Source: Burkholderia sp. L27(2015)
Lineage (GTDB): Bacteria > Pseudomonadota > Gammaproteobacteria > Burkholderiales > Burkholderiaceae
DNA: 64,000 bases
Assembly: GCF_009765705.1 (NCBI RefSeq)
Contig: NZ_LMUX01000020.1
Coordinates: 268,291 to 332,290, forward strand
Direction of reading: 5' to 3'
Under the pieces are notes generated by a model that did not search any database, was not told the DNA's origin, and saw only the letters and a program-made list of their open reading frames with translations. Of the stretch, positions 18,307 through 26,515 are shown piece by piece. Made by a program: the position numbers and the translations under genes. How positions within the stretch are numbered: position 1 is the stretch's first letter; each line of letters starts with the position of its first letter.

Positions 18307-19104
18307 TCAAGCCGTCGGAATCACCTTGCCGGTATAGATGACCGGGCCACTCGGCGCGTTCGGGTTGGGCGAGCCACCTATCGGTTCAATCGAGGCCGCC
18401 AATACGGGGAAGTCATTCACCGATGCCACCTTCATGCGCGCCGTCGCACCGCGCGGCAGCACACCGAGCGAAACCGGATGCCCCTGCTTGGGCAAGCCCC
18501 ACAGTTGCACGGATTTATCAGACGGGTCGGATGCGCCGCTCAAGCGGCGCACGGTCATCTCCGAGGTCTGCTTGTTCCAAGTGACCAGCACCAAGGCGTG
18601 CGCATCCTTGTCGGCGAGCGTTGCTACATAGTCGACCTGCGAGTCGACCTGCGGCTGTTGCTGCGCCCCCTGCTGGGCAACCTGCTGCTGCGGTGCGGAA
18701 GCAAACGGCGCGAAATGCCCGATTGCGACCGCGAGCGCCAGCACCGCGATCGCCGTTGCCGCGATCGACCAGCCACGCCAAAACGACAGGTTATCGAACC
18801 ACCGTGAAACCGGCTGCGCGCGGCGCGCTGGCGGACGTTCCGTCGCAACTGGGACGCCGCGGCGCGCGTTGACAAGATCCAGGCGCCGCTCGATTGCCAG
18901 CCAGACCTCGGGCGGCGGAGTTGTCGCAGCGCCAAGTTCGGCCATCGATTGCAGCCGGGCGCGCCAGCCTTCGATCGAGACGCGAATCGCAGCATCGCTA
19001 CGCGCGATATGCTCGAAGCGTCGCCGCGAACCGCCACGCAGTACGCCGAGCACGTATTCGCCAGCTAACCGGTCCACCAAGCCTGGGTAACGATGCAGAT
19101 CCAT
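18307..19104 (-). CDS. RskA-family anti-sigma factor
   Basis: From the ATG at 19104, which overlaps the sigma gene stop as TGATG, the product is 265 residues. It has an N-terminal cytoplasmic helical region (MDLHRYPGLVDRLAGEYVLGVLRGGSRRRFE), a single membrane segment (WSIAATAIAVLALAVAIGHFAPF) and a periplasmic RskA C-terminal domain with Gly/Pro-rich strands (LWGLPKQGHPVSLGVLPRG). It lacks the HxxxCxxC zinc motif of ZAS anti-sigmas. It should hold the upstream sigma factor inactive at the membrane until proteolysed. Translational coupling sets the stoichiometry. Confidence 0.9.
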   Translation of the reverse strand: MDLHRYPGLVDRLAGEYVLGVLRGGSRRRFEHIARSDAAIRVSIEGWRARLQSMAELGAATTPPPEVWLAIERRLDLVNARRGVPVATERPPARRAQPVSRWFDNLSFWRGWSIAATAIAVLALAVAIGHFAPFASAPQQQVAQQGAQQQPQVDSQVDYVATLADKDAHALVLVTWNKQTSEMTVRRLSGASDPSDKSVQLWGLPKQGHPVSLGVLPRGATARMKVASVNDFPVLAASIEPIGGSPNPNAPSGPVIYTGKVIPTA

Positions 19105-19703
19105 CACCAGCTCCCAAGACAGGTTTTGAGCTTCTCGAGCCCGCGTCGTATCCACGATTTCACGGTCCCGAGCGGCACTTTCAGGACCGCAGCCACCTCG
19201 CTGTGACTTTGGTCGCGTAGATAGGCGAGTGCCACCGCCTGGCGCTGCCTGGCTTCCAACTGGGCCATGCAGACCTCAAGCCGGCGGGCCTCCTGGCTCA
19301 ACAAGACACGCTCCGAGGGCCCATCGTCCTGGGTCGGCAAGATTTCATCCAACGCGTCGCTCCATGGCGTTTCGGCGCTTGCCCCGAAGGCTTTCTGCTG
19401 CCGTAGATAGTCGAGCGCCCGGTTGCGCAGGATTGCCGCCATCCAGGTCATCGGCGCGGCAAGGCTATCGCGATAGTCGCCCGCGTATCGCCAGATATTG
19501 ACAAAGGCTTCCTGCAAAACTTCTTCGGCCCACTCGCGCTTCACCAATATACGTAGCGCAAGCGAAAACAGTTTCGGCGATGTCAGGTCGTAGAGCGCGC
19601 GCAGGGCCCGTTCATCGTGGCCGACGACACGCTGAAGCAGCAGCGCCAGCGCCTGCGGCGTTGCATCTGCTTGGGAAGTCGTATCGTCTGGAAGGGCTGT
19701 CAT
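19104..19703 (-). CDS. ECF sigma factor (SigK-like)
   Basis: A 199-residue ECF sigma factor. Region 2 reads YDLTSPKLFSLALRILVKREWAEEVLQEAFVNIWRYAGDYRD, then PMTWMAAILRNRALDYLRQ. Region 4 reads RQAVALAYLRDQSHSEVAAVLKVPLGTVKSWIRRGLEKLKTCL. It is followed by an RskA-type anti-sigma and lies divergent from a DUF1295 gene, like mycobacterial SigK. Its likely target is the TGCATCC-N16-CGTAT motif found upstream of both lipid operons. I see no good copy of that motif upstream of the sigma gene itself. Confidence 0.92.
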   Translation of the reverse strand: MTALPDDTTSQADATPQALALLLQRVVGHDERALRALYDLTSPKLFSLALRILVKREWAEEVLQEAFVNIWRYAGDYRDSLAAPMTWMAAILRNRALDYLRQQKAFGASAETPWSDALDEILPTQDDGPSERVLLSQEARRLEVCMAQLEARQRQAVALAYLRDQSHSEVAAVLKVPLGTVKSWIRRGLEKLKTCLGSW

Positions 19704-19813
19704 GTGACCGTTTGGGTGGACTATGTAGCCATCTTACCCAACTTACGAGGATAAAAATCCATTGCATGGGTCCAAACGGGTAGATATTGCACCCGCTTGT
19801 TGCGTTCGCTTCT

Positions 19814-19843
19814 TGCATCCGATCCGGCTGCCGGCACGTATAA
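19814..19843 (+). promoter_or_regulatory. Candidate ECF promoter of the DUF1295-CFA operon
   Basis: TGCATCC (19814-19820), 16 bp, then CGTATAA (19837-19843), ending 28 nt before the DUF1295 ATG. The same -35 heptamer, spacing and -10 core occur upstream of the FAD oxidoreductase operon at 26259-26231 on the other strand. The -35 CATCC core agrees with what I recall of the SigK -35 (CCATCC). Confidence 0.65.
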
Positions 19844-19871
19844 GCCGCATAAGACTATCGATGAGGGTTAC

Positions 19872-20675
19872 ATGTCGCCTGTCGCTGCCCTAGGGCTCGC
19901 CTGGATTGCATTAGCACTGGTTTTCACCGCAGTTTGGGCATGGCAACTGAAAACGGAGAACGCCGGCATGGTGGACCCGGTTTGGGCGTATTCGCTCGGC
20001 GGCGTCGCGCTGCTCTACGCGGTGCTGGGAACCGGCGCGCCATCGAGCCGTGCGCTGAGCGGCATCGGCGGCCTGTTCTGGGGCGCGCGTTTGGGCATGC
20101 ATTTGTGGCAACGCAATCACGGCAAGCCTGAGGACGCTCGCTACCGCCGCTTTCGCAATGAATGGGGTGCCGCGGCCAATCGCAAGATGTTCGCGTTCTT
20201 CCAACTGCAGGGGGTGATTTCGATGTTGCTGTCGATCGCTTTTCTGGTTCCGTCGTATCGAAACAGCGCGCCCGCGGCCGGCTGGACCGCCGTGGCGGTG
20301 TGCATCTGGATCGTCTCGGTGACGGGCGAAGGGTGGGCCGACCGCCAACTGCGGCATTTCCAGGCAGATCCTGCGAACCGTGGTGCGGTCTGTCGCGCAG
20401 GCCTGTGGCGCTATTCGCGTCACCCTAACTATTTCTTCGAATGCGTCCACTGGCTCGCGTACCTCGCGCTATCGATCGGCGCGCCGCTCGCCTGGCTTGC
20501 GCTCGCACCGCCCTTGCTGATGGCATGGCTGCTGCTCAAGGTATCGGGCCTGCCGCTGGTCGAGGCGCAATCGGAACAGACGCGTCCCGGCTACGCTGAA
20601 TACCGGCGCACCACCAGCGCGCTGATTCCATGGCCGCCGCGCTGCACTGCTGACCCTGAGGAACCTGCTCGATGA
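19872..20675 (+). CDS. DUF1295 membrane protein (steroid 5-alpha-reductase-like)
   Basis: A 267-residue inner-membrane protein with six or so hydrophobic segments and the DUF1295 core: YSRHPNYFFECVHWLAYL (the family's RHPNYF motif, the presumed NADPH site), GEGWADRQLRHF, and a conserved tail RPGYAEYRRTTSALIPWPPR. The family is related to steroid 5-alpha-reductases and isoprenylcysteine methyltransferases. In mycobacteria the homologue sits beside sigK and the cyclopropane-type synthase ufaA1. The ATG at 19872 has GAGGGT upstream. It overlaps the next gene by ATGA. Confidence 0.88.
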   Translation: MSPVAALGLAWIALALVFTAVWAWQLKTENAGMVDPVWAYSLGGVALLYAVLGTGAPSSRALSGIGGLFWGARLGMHLWQRNHGKPEDARYRRFRNEWGAAANRKMFAFFQLQGVISMLLSIAFLVPSYRNSAPAAGWTAVAVCIWIVSVTGEGWADRQLRHFQADPANRGAVCRAGLWRYSRHPNYFFECVHWLAYLALSIGAPLAWLALAPPLLMAWLLLKVSGLPLVEAQSEQTRPGYAEYRRTTSALIPWPPRCTADPEEPAR

Positions 20676-21781
20676 CTATGTCCACGACCGAACATGCATT
20701 ACCGCTTGGCGCAGCCGCCGATGACGGCCTGCTGATCCGGTGTTGCGAGCGCGGCTGGCTGCCCGACCCGTTGATCCGGCTCGGCATGCGGCAGTTGATG
20801 CGACGTCGCCTGCGTGACGAAGGTGCCGGGCATGGTGAGCTTCGTGCACAACGACTGGGCAACTTGCTCGACGACTTGCGCGCAAGCCCGATCGCGATCG
20901 AAACGCAGGCGGCCAATACCCAGCACTACGAACTGCCTGCACCATTCTTCGAGTCCCATCTTGGGCCGCACCTGAAATATTCGTGCTGCCTCTATCCAAC
21001 CGGGCACGAAACGCTAGCGCAAGCCGAAACGCAGATGCTGGAACTATATGCCCAGCGCGCCGAGTTGGCCGACGGACAACATATCCTCGATCTCGGATGC
21101 GGTTGGGGATCGTTGTCGCTATGGCTCGCGGCACGCTATCCGCACGCACAGATCGTGGCGCTGTCCAATTCGCATGGTCAGCGCGCGTTCATCGAACGCT
21201 GCGCCGCCGAGCGCGGCTTGCGCAACCTCGATGTCGTGACGGGCAATATCGTCGATATCGACTTCTCCGGCACGCAACTCGCCGGCGGTTTCGATCGCAT
21301 CGTTTCGATCGAGATGTTCGAACATATGAAGAACTATGGGCTGCTGTTGGCGAAGCTCGCCCGCTGGATGCACGACGACGGGAAGCTGTTTGTGCATATG
21401 TTCGTGCATCGCACGCTTGCGTACCACTTCGAAACACGCGACGGTAGCGACTGGATGTCGAAGTACTTCTTTACCGGCGGGACCATGCTGTCCGAGGCGC
21501 TGTTGCTCAACTTCCAAGACGACCTGCGTATCAGCCGGCAGTGGTGGGTAAGCGGCACGCATTACCAGCGCACCGCGAATCAGTGGCTAGTCGCGCTGGA
21601 TGCCGCCCGTGAGCGGGTGATGCCAATGCTGGTGCAAACCTACGGCGCGCGTGACGCGGCGATTTGGTTGCAGCGCTGGCGCATGTTCTACATGGCGGTT
21701 GCCGAATTGTTCGGCTTGGGCGGCGGTAACGAATGGGGCGTCGGGCACTATCTGTTCGACAAGCGGACACGCGCCGCATGA
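20672..21781 (+). CDS. CFA-family SAM methyltransferase (coclaurine-N-methyltransferase-like)
   Basis: A 369-residue SAM-dependent methyltransferase of the cyclopropane-fatty-acid synthase superfamily. SAM motif I is ILDLGCGWGSLSLWLA, and later motifs are IVALSNSHGQRAFIE and IVSIEMFEHMKNY. HYELPAPFFESHLGPHLKYSCCLYP resembles the coclaurine N-methyltransferase-like branch rather than canonical Cfa. It should methylate or methylenate an unsaturated lipid chain or related acceptor. Start and stop overlap its neighbours (ATGA both ends), so three genes are translationally coupled. A second, canonical CFA gene lies 1 kb away on the other strand. Confidence 0.87.
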   Translation: MTMSTTEHALPLGAAADDGLLIRCCERGWLPDPLIRLGMRQLMRRRLRDEGAGHGELRAQRLGNLLDDLRASPIAIETQAANTQHYELPAPFFESHLGPHLKYSCCLYPTGHETLAQAETQMLELYAQRAELADGQHILDLGCGWGSLSLWLAARYPHAQIVALSNSHGQRAFIERCAAERGLRNLDVVTGNIVDIDFSGTQLAGGFDRIVSIEMFEHMKNYGLLLAKLARWMHDDGKLFVHMFVHRTLAYHFETRDGSDWMSKYFFTGGTMLSEALLLNFQDDLRISRQWWVSGTHYQRTANQWLVALDAARERVMPMLVQTYGARDAAIWLQRWRMFYMAVAELFGLGGGNEWGVGHYLFDKRTRAA

Positions 21782-22704
21782 TCGCCCAACTCGTGATGCC
21801 ACAGCGAAGGTTGGTCTGGGTAGCTGCGCTCGCGCTTACCTTGTTGAGTGCTTGCAGCCCGATCGTCATACTTAACGATGCCGCACCGCGCAGCACGTTC
21901 AGCGAAACTCAGGGTCTGGCTTATGGCAGCGATCCGCGCCAACGGCTCGATGTATATGTACCGGCTGGCGCCGCGATCGCACGCGCAATACCGCGATCGG
22001 GCTCCAGCTCCGGCTCTGGCTCAAGCTCCGGGCAGCGAGGCCGCCCGATCGTCGTGTTCTTCTACGGGGGGAGCTGGCAGAACGGCGATCGCGCCGATTA
22101 TCTGTTCGTAGGCGAAGCGCTTGCCTCGCGCGGCTTTGTCGCGGTGCTGCCTGACTACCGGACCTATCCGCAAACGGTGTTTCCGGGCTTTGTCGACGAC
22201 GCGGCGGCAGCCGTGCGTTGGGCTCACGATCACGCTCAAGAATTCGGCGGCGATCCGGCTAACCTCTTCCTGATGGGACACTCGGCCGGCGCACAGATTG
22301 CGGCCTTGCTCGCCACAGACGGACAGTATCTGGCCGCGCAGCGGATGAGCAAGCACGACGTGCGTGGCTTCATCGGCTTGGCCGGTCCGTACGATTTCCT
22401 GCCGCTCAACGACGCGACACTCGAACGCATCTTTCCGAGCGCGCTGCGCCAGGCGAGCCAGCCGATCAATTTCGTCACCGGCGACGAGCCTGCGATGTTC
22501 CTCGCGGCAGGCACGCGCGACAAGACCGTCGACCCCGGCAATACCGACCGGCTGGCTGCAAAATTACGCGCCGCCGACGACACGGTGGAGGTCAAGCATT
22601 ATGCGGGCATCGACCACGCGCTACTGGTCGGTGCGCTCGGAGCGCCATTGCGGACGCTCGCACCGGTGCTGAGCGATGTCACGCAATTTATCGACTCACA
22701 TTGA
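21778..22704 (+). CDS. Alpha/beta hydrolase lipoprotein (BD-FAE/esterase type)
   Basis: The 308-residue product starts at an ATG overlapping the methyltransferase stop. It has a lipoprotein signal ending LLSAC, followed by an esterase domain: oxyanion motif VVFFYGGSWQNGDR, nucleophile box LMGHSAGAQIA (Ser), acid AAGTRDKTVDP, and His in HYAGIDHALLVG. This is the hormone-sensitive-lipase/BD-FAE pattern. A Ser/Gly-rich linker follows the lipid anchor. Coupling to the methyltransferase suggests an envelope acyl-ester substrate. Confidence 0.85.
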   Translation: MIAQLVMPQRRLVWVAALALTLLSACSPIVILNDAAPRSTFSETQGLAYGSDPRQRLDVYVPAGAAIARAIPRSGSSSGSGSSSGQRGRPIVVFFYGGSWQNGDRADYLFVGEALASRGFVAVLPDYRTYPQTVFPGFVDDAAAAVRWAHDHAQEFGGDPANLFLMGHSAGAQIAALLATDGQYLAAQRMSKHDVRGFIGLAGPYDFLPLNDATLERIFPSALRQASQPINFVTGDEPAMFLAAGTRDKTVDPGNTDRLAAKLRAADDTVEVKHYAGIDHALLVGALGAPLRTLAPVLSDVTQFIDSH

Positions 22705-22762
22705 GCTGGCGGGTCAGCATTTATTGAGCTGGCGGGTCAGCATTCAATGGGCTGGCGGGTCA
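22701..22762. repeat. 23-bp tandem repeat spanning two convergent stops
   Basis: Three copies with period 23 bp (core GAGCTGGCGGGTCAGCATT) start at 22701, 22724 and about 22747; the first two are identical over 21 bp. The repeat covers the stop of the plus-strand hydrolase and reaches the stop of the minus-strand CFA gene. Confidence 0.9.
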
Positions 22763-23968
22763 TTCGCGGTTCAGCAAGAAGTGCATGACATCCGTGCGGC
22801 CCTGATCGAAGCCAGCTTCGCAGTAAGCCAGATACAAGCGCCAGGTCCGCACGAAGCTCTCGTCGAAACCCTGTGCGCGAATCGCGTCGAGCTGAGCCTC
22901 GAACGCGTAACGCCAGCGCCGTAGCGTCTCGCCATAATCGCGGCCGAATGCCAGCGAGGCCTGCGCGACCAGCCCGGCCTTAAGCGCGGCACGCACGAAA
23001 CGCGTTGGGCTGGGCAACATCCCGCCCGGAAAAATGGTTTCGCGGATAAAGTCGCTGGAACCGCGATAGGCCGCGAAGCGCGCGTCATCTATCGTGATCG
23101 ACTGCACAAGCGCGCGGGCGCCGGGCGCCAGACGGTCACGCACGACCTGAAAATACGTCGGCCAAAAGCGCTCGCCGACCGCCTCGAACATTTCGATCGA
23201 TACGACCGCATCGTATTGTCCACGCACATCGCGATAATCCTGCAGCTCGAGCGACACCTGGTGACCAGCACTCGCCTGCGCCACGCGTGCACGCGCCACG
23301 TCGAGCTGCGCCGGCGAGATCGTCACACCATGCACATGGATCCCTTGCTGCGCCGCGTGCACGGCAAACCCACCCCAGCCGCAACCGATCTCCAGCACAC
23401 GCATGCCGGCTCGCAGGCCGAGCGTATCGACGATGCGCTGGTATTTCGCCGTCTGCGCCGCTTCGAGCGACCGGTCCATGTGGCCTTCGAACAGTGCGCT
23501 CGAATAGGTGAAGGTAGCATCGAGCCATAGCGCATAAAACGGGTTACCGATGTCGTAGTGCGCGTGAATATTGCGTCGGCTGCCCGCGCGGGTGTTGGCC
23601 CGCAGCCGATGCCGCAAGCTGTACCAGAATTGCGCGAGCCATCCGCCCGAGACCGTGTCGGGCAACGCGCTTTCGTTGCGTATCGCCATGACCAGCAAGG
23701 CAACGAGGTCAGGTGTCTCCAGCCAATTGGCCCGATACGCATCGGCAAAACCGATGTCGCCGGCGCGCAGGATCGCCGCGCAAGCACGCCAGTCGCGCAG
23801 CTCCAGCCGAGCGCTGGGCGGTGCGTGCGGATCGCCGAACACCTGCTGTTCGCCGTCGGGCGTGACCAGCACCAGGTGTCCGACATGAATGCGCCTGAGC
23901 AGCGACATAAAGATGCGAGCCGAAGCCGGAATGCGCGTTGGCGCGGAAAGCGTCCGAGATAGCGTCAT
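22760..23968 (-). CDS. Cyclopropane-fatty-acyl-phospholipid synthase family protein
   Basis: From the ATG at 23968, which has a strong ribosome site (AAGGAG), the product is 402 residues. It has the usual N-terminal CFA domain, then HYDIGNPFYALWLDATFTYSSALFEG, SAM motif I VLEIGCGWGGFAVHAA, VHGVTISPAQLDVAR and VSIEMFEAVGERFWPTYF. The C-terminal domain contains DFIRETIFPGGMLPS. It is canonical Cfa/UfaA1 type and should transfer a C1 unit from SAM to the double bond of membrane phospholipid acyl chains. It overlaps DUF1365 by ATGA and is last in the operon FAD oxidoreductase-DUF1365-CFA. Confidence 0.93.
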   Translation of the reverse strand: MTLSRTLSAPTRIPASARIFMSLLRRIHVGHLVLVTPDGEQQVFGDPHAPPSARLELRDWRACAAILRAGDIGFADAYRANWLETPDLVALLVMAIRNESALPDTVSGGWLAQFWYSLRHRLRANTRAGSRRNIHAHYDIGNPFYALWLDATFTYSSALFEGHMDRSLEAAQTAKYQRIVDTLGLRAGMRVLEIGCGWGGFAVHAAQQGIHVHGVTISPAQLDVARARVAQASAGHQVSLELQDYRDVRGQYDAVVSIEMFEAVGERFWPTYFQVVRDRLAPGARALVQSITIDDARFAAYRGSSDFIRETIFPGGMLPSPTRFVRAALKAGLVAQASLAFGRDYGETLRRWRYAFEAQLDAIRAQGFDESFVRTWRLYLAYCEAGFDQGRTDVMHFLLNRE

Positions 23969-24840
23969 GGCTGGGTCTCCTTGGATAACGAATGCGAAGC
24001 GTGCCGGCTGTCTTGCTGATTCGATGCGGCTATGGCGTCGGTGGTCTCGGGCATGCCGTCGCCGGTGCGAGGGGCAGGACATTTCCCATGGAACGGCACC
24101 TTCTTGACCCACAGCCGCAGCGCCTGCCAATGGATATGCATGACCACCGCGAAAGTCAGCCATGGCTGGCGCGCGAGCGCGCGCAGGCCGCTGGCGCATG
24201 TGAGCGGCACCGTCCGCGCGGCGATCACGGTGCGGATCAACAGACCTTGCGCATCGTGATAGTCGATCGCGGTCGATACCGTGCGTTGGGCCTGAGCACG
24301 CCGACTATCGCGCACCCGAAACGCGTAATGGCCTTCGACACGGCAGAATGGCGACACATCCAATACTTTGCGGCACACCAGCACAGTGCGTGCATCGATC
24401 ACCCCACGGTCGTTCGCGCTTAGCAAATAGGCATGCCGCGCGCCGAAGGTATTGCGCACCTCGGCCAGCAGCGCACGCAAGTGACCAGCGCGGTCGTGGC
24501 AAAGCCAAAAGCTGACAGGGTTGAACGCATAACCGAACACACGCGGGAATGTCTGCAGCCAAATCTCGCCGTCGGCCGGCAGCGCGGCATCACTCAATTG
24601 CGCGCGCATCCATGCGTCGAGGTCGGTGCCGTCGCGCGGACCGTAATCGCGCGCATATAAGCTCAGGGGCGCCCATCGGTTTACGCCCAGCCACCAACTA
24701 TCGAGTTCAGCCAAGCGCGCGAGGTCGCAACGTACACAAAACACCGGATAGACGAAACGGTGACGCACCGGTCGCAAGCGTTCGTGCACCACCTTCCCGA
24801 GCAGAAGCAGCGCGGCCGGCCTCGTCACTGCCGTGTTCAT
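23965..24840 (-). CDS. DUF1365 domain-containing protein
   Basis: The 291-residue product from the ATG at 24840 matches DUF1365 along its length: GKVVHERLRPVRHRFVYPVFCVRCDLARL, then FGYAFNPVSFWLCHDRAGHLRALLAEVRNTFGARHAYLL, then VLDVSPFCRVEGHYAFRV. Its biochemistry is unknown to me. DUF1365 genes nearly always neighbour a CFA synthase and an FAD oxidoreductase of the type found here, so a shared lipid-modification pathway is likely. Both ends overlap neighbouring genes by ATGA. Confidence 0.92.
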   Translation of the reverse strand: MNTAVTRPAALLLLGKVVHERLRPVRHRFVYPVFCVRCDLARLAELDSWWLGVNRWAPLSLYARDYGPRDGTDLDAWMRAQLSDAALPADGEIWLQTFPRVFGYAFNPVSFWLCHDRAGHLRALLAEVRNTFGARHAYLLSANDRGVIDARTVLVCRKVLDVSPFCRVEGHYAFRVRDSRRAQAQRTVSTAIDYHDAQGLLIRTVIAARTVPLTCASGLRALARQPWLTFAVVMHIHWQALRLWVKKVPFHGKCPAPRTGDGMPETTDAIAASNQQDSRHASHSLSKETQP

Positions 24841-26135
24841 AGCGCGGCCCAAGTCGGCAGCACACCGAAATCCGCTGCGACGTGCAACGCCGACTTCAGG
24901 CCGTCTTCATGAAAGCCGTAACCGGTCCACGCGCCGGCAAACCACGTGCGGCGGCTGCCTTGCAGTTCAGGCAGCCGCTGTTGCGCATCCAGTGCATGCA
25001 GATCGAGCAGCGGATGCTCATAGACGAAGCGCTGCAACTCGGTACCGGGCGCGGGTTCGGTAATCGGATTCAACGTCACGATGACCGGCGTTTTGAACGG
25101 CAAGGGCTGCAACCGATTGACCAGATAACTGACGCAGACGGCCTGCGCGTCACGGCTGCCCAGGCCGCCGCCCAGGTAATTCCACGCCGACCACACGCGG
25201 CGCCGCTGTGGCAATAGCGTTGGATCGGTATGCAGCACGGCGACGTTCGGCTGATAGTGCACGGCGCCCAGCGCGCCACACTCATCCGCATCGGCGTCGG
25301 CCAACAACCGCAGGCTGGTGGGCGCATGCGTGGCCAGCACCACCGCGTCGAAGCGCTGCGAACCGGCTTGGGTCAGCACGTCGACACCTTGTGCATCGCG
25401 GCGAACCGCGATGACCGGCGTGTCGATACGCACATCGCCCAGGGTCGCGGCAATGCGCCGTACGTATTCGCGGCCGCCGCCTTGCACCGTCTTCCATTGC
25501 GGCCGATGGTCGATCTGTAGCAGTGCATGGTTCAGGCAGAAACGCAGAAACGTGGTGGCCGGGAAGCGCAGGATGTCCGCGGTTGCGCTCGACCAGATCG
25601 CGGCCGCCATCGGTAATAGATACTGATGGCGGAATGCGTCGCCGTAACCACCGGCCGTGAGCAACTCGCCCATCGAGCAGCGGGTTCGCACGGCAACCGC
25701 CAGGTGATCTTGAGCGCCCCGGTTGAAACGCAAGATATCGCGCAGCATGCCGAGAAAGCTTGGTGAAAATGCATTGCGCCGCTGTGCGAATACCGTGTTC
25801 AGCGTGGTGCCGGCCCACTCGAGCCGACCGGCGTCGAGCGATACTGAAAACGACATATCGCTCGGATACGCGGCCACCCCAAGCTCGGCGAGCAGCGCGA
25901 TCAGATTCGGATAAGTGCGGTCGTTGAACACCAAAAAGCCGGTATCGACCGGGTGTGTCGCGCCCTCCAGCGTCACGTCGACGGTGTTGGTGTGACCGCC
26001 CAGGTAAGAGCCCGCTTCGAACACGGTGACCTGATGCCGGCGCGACAGCAGATAGGCACTCGCGAGGCCGGCAATGCCGGCGCCGATGACCGCGACACGC
26101 TGGCCCGGCGGCGGGATGTGCTGCGCGTAGCTCAT
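24837..26135 (-). CDS. NAD(P)/FAD-dependent oxidoreductase (amine-oxidase fold)
   Basis: From the ATG at 26135 (ribosome site GGAGGG) the product is 432 residues. The dinucleotide-binding motif VAVIGAGIAGLASAYLLSRR is followed by the FAD contact FEAGSYLGGHTNTVDV. The C-terminus has WFAGAWTGYGFHEDGLKSALHVA, the closing FAD motif of the amine oxidase/desaturase superfamily. Relatives include Rv0449c and dehydrogenases beside CFA genes. A desaturation or oxidation of a modified acyl chain is a fair guess. It heads the operon with DUF1365 and CFA, behind the motif at 26259-26231. Confidence 0.9.
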   Translation of the reverse strand: MSYAQHIPPPGQRVAVIGAGIAGLASAYLLSRRHQVTVFEAGSYLGGHTNTVDVTLEGATHPVDTGFLVFNDRTYPNLIALLAELGVAAYPSDMSFSVSLDAGRLEWAGTTLNTVFAQRRNAFSPSFLGMLRDILRFNRGAQDHLAVAVRTRCSMGELLTAGGYGDAFRHQYLLPMAAAIWSSATADILRFPATTFLRFCLNHALLQIDHRPQWKTVQGGGREYVRRIAATLGDVRIDTPVIAVRRDAQGVDVLTQAGSQRFDAVVLATHAPTSLRLLADADADECGALGAVHYQPNVAVLHTDPTLLPQRRRVWSAWNYLGGGLGSRDAQAVCVSYLVNRLQPLPFKTPVIVTLNPITEPAPGTELQRFVYEHPLLDLHALDAQQRLPELQGSRRTWFAGAWTGYGFHEDGLKSALHVAADFGVLPTWAAL

Positions 26136-26230
26136 GGCCGGCCCTCCGAAGTCAATGGGACGAAATCGCAAGAGAAAGAGCGCCGGGGTAAACACGGGCG
26201 TGAATGGGAAATTTTTCGCATCATGTCCAA

Positions 26231-26259
26231 AATACGTATCGCGTCGGCAATTGGATGCA
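26231..26259 (-). promoter_or_regulatory. Candidate ECF promoter of the FAD-DUF1365-CFA operon
   Basis: Read on the minus strand: TGCATCC (26259-26253), 16 bp, then CGTATT (26236-26231), about 95 nt upstream of the FAD oxidoreductase ATG. The -35 heptamer, spacing and first five -10 bases are identical to the motif at 19814-19843, while the spacers are unrelated. This points to a shared recognition site rather than a duplication. Confidence 0.65.
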
Positions 26260-26340
26260 CGGCCGGACATTTGTGAGCGCGGGGAGGGAAGGGGAAGAGG
26301 GATTCGGAAACGAAAATTGGCTGCCGCGATAAGGGGCGAG

Positions 26341-26382
26341 AAACGAGGGGCTGGAAACACGGGGCTGGAAACCAGGGGTGGG
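26341..26382. repeat. 14-bp tandem repeat upstream of the hydroxyacid dehydrogenase
   Basis: Three copies (AAACGAGGGGCTGG, AAACACGGGGCTGG, AAACCAGGGGTGGG) at 26341, 26355 and 26369, with a degenerate fourth copy upstream. Confidence 0.88.
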
Positions 26383-26515
26383 CAAGTGGACCACAGGGCC
26401 GGTGCACGGTAATATCAGTCGTTCCTCATTCGCGAAAACCTTCCGGACCTACCTAACAGGGTTGCACGCGACCAAGACCCGTCATCGAAACATCTCATGC
26501 AGGGGCAGTGCATCC

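Larger units (their letters stand above)
26136..26515. other. Intergenic region between divergent genes
   Basis: The 380 bp between the FAD oxidoreductase (minus) and the hydroxyacid dehydrogenase (plus) hold no convincing gene. They contain the candidate ECF promoter (26231-26259), a purine-rich stretch around 26280-26300 and the 14-bp repeat at 26341-26382. Confidence 0.7.

Noticed and set aside
19704..19790. Autoregulatory copy of the TGCATCC-CGTAT motif upstream of the sigma gene
   Set aside because: On the minus strand CGTAAG is present, but the sequence 16 bp upstream is CCCATGC, which does not fit the heptamer.
22701..22762. CRISPR-like repeat
   Set aside because: Copies are directly adjacent with no spacers of constant length, so it is a simple tandem repeat. 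The same holds for the other arrays.
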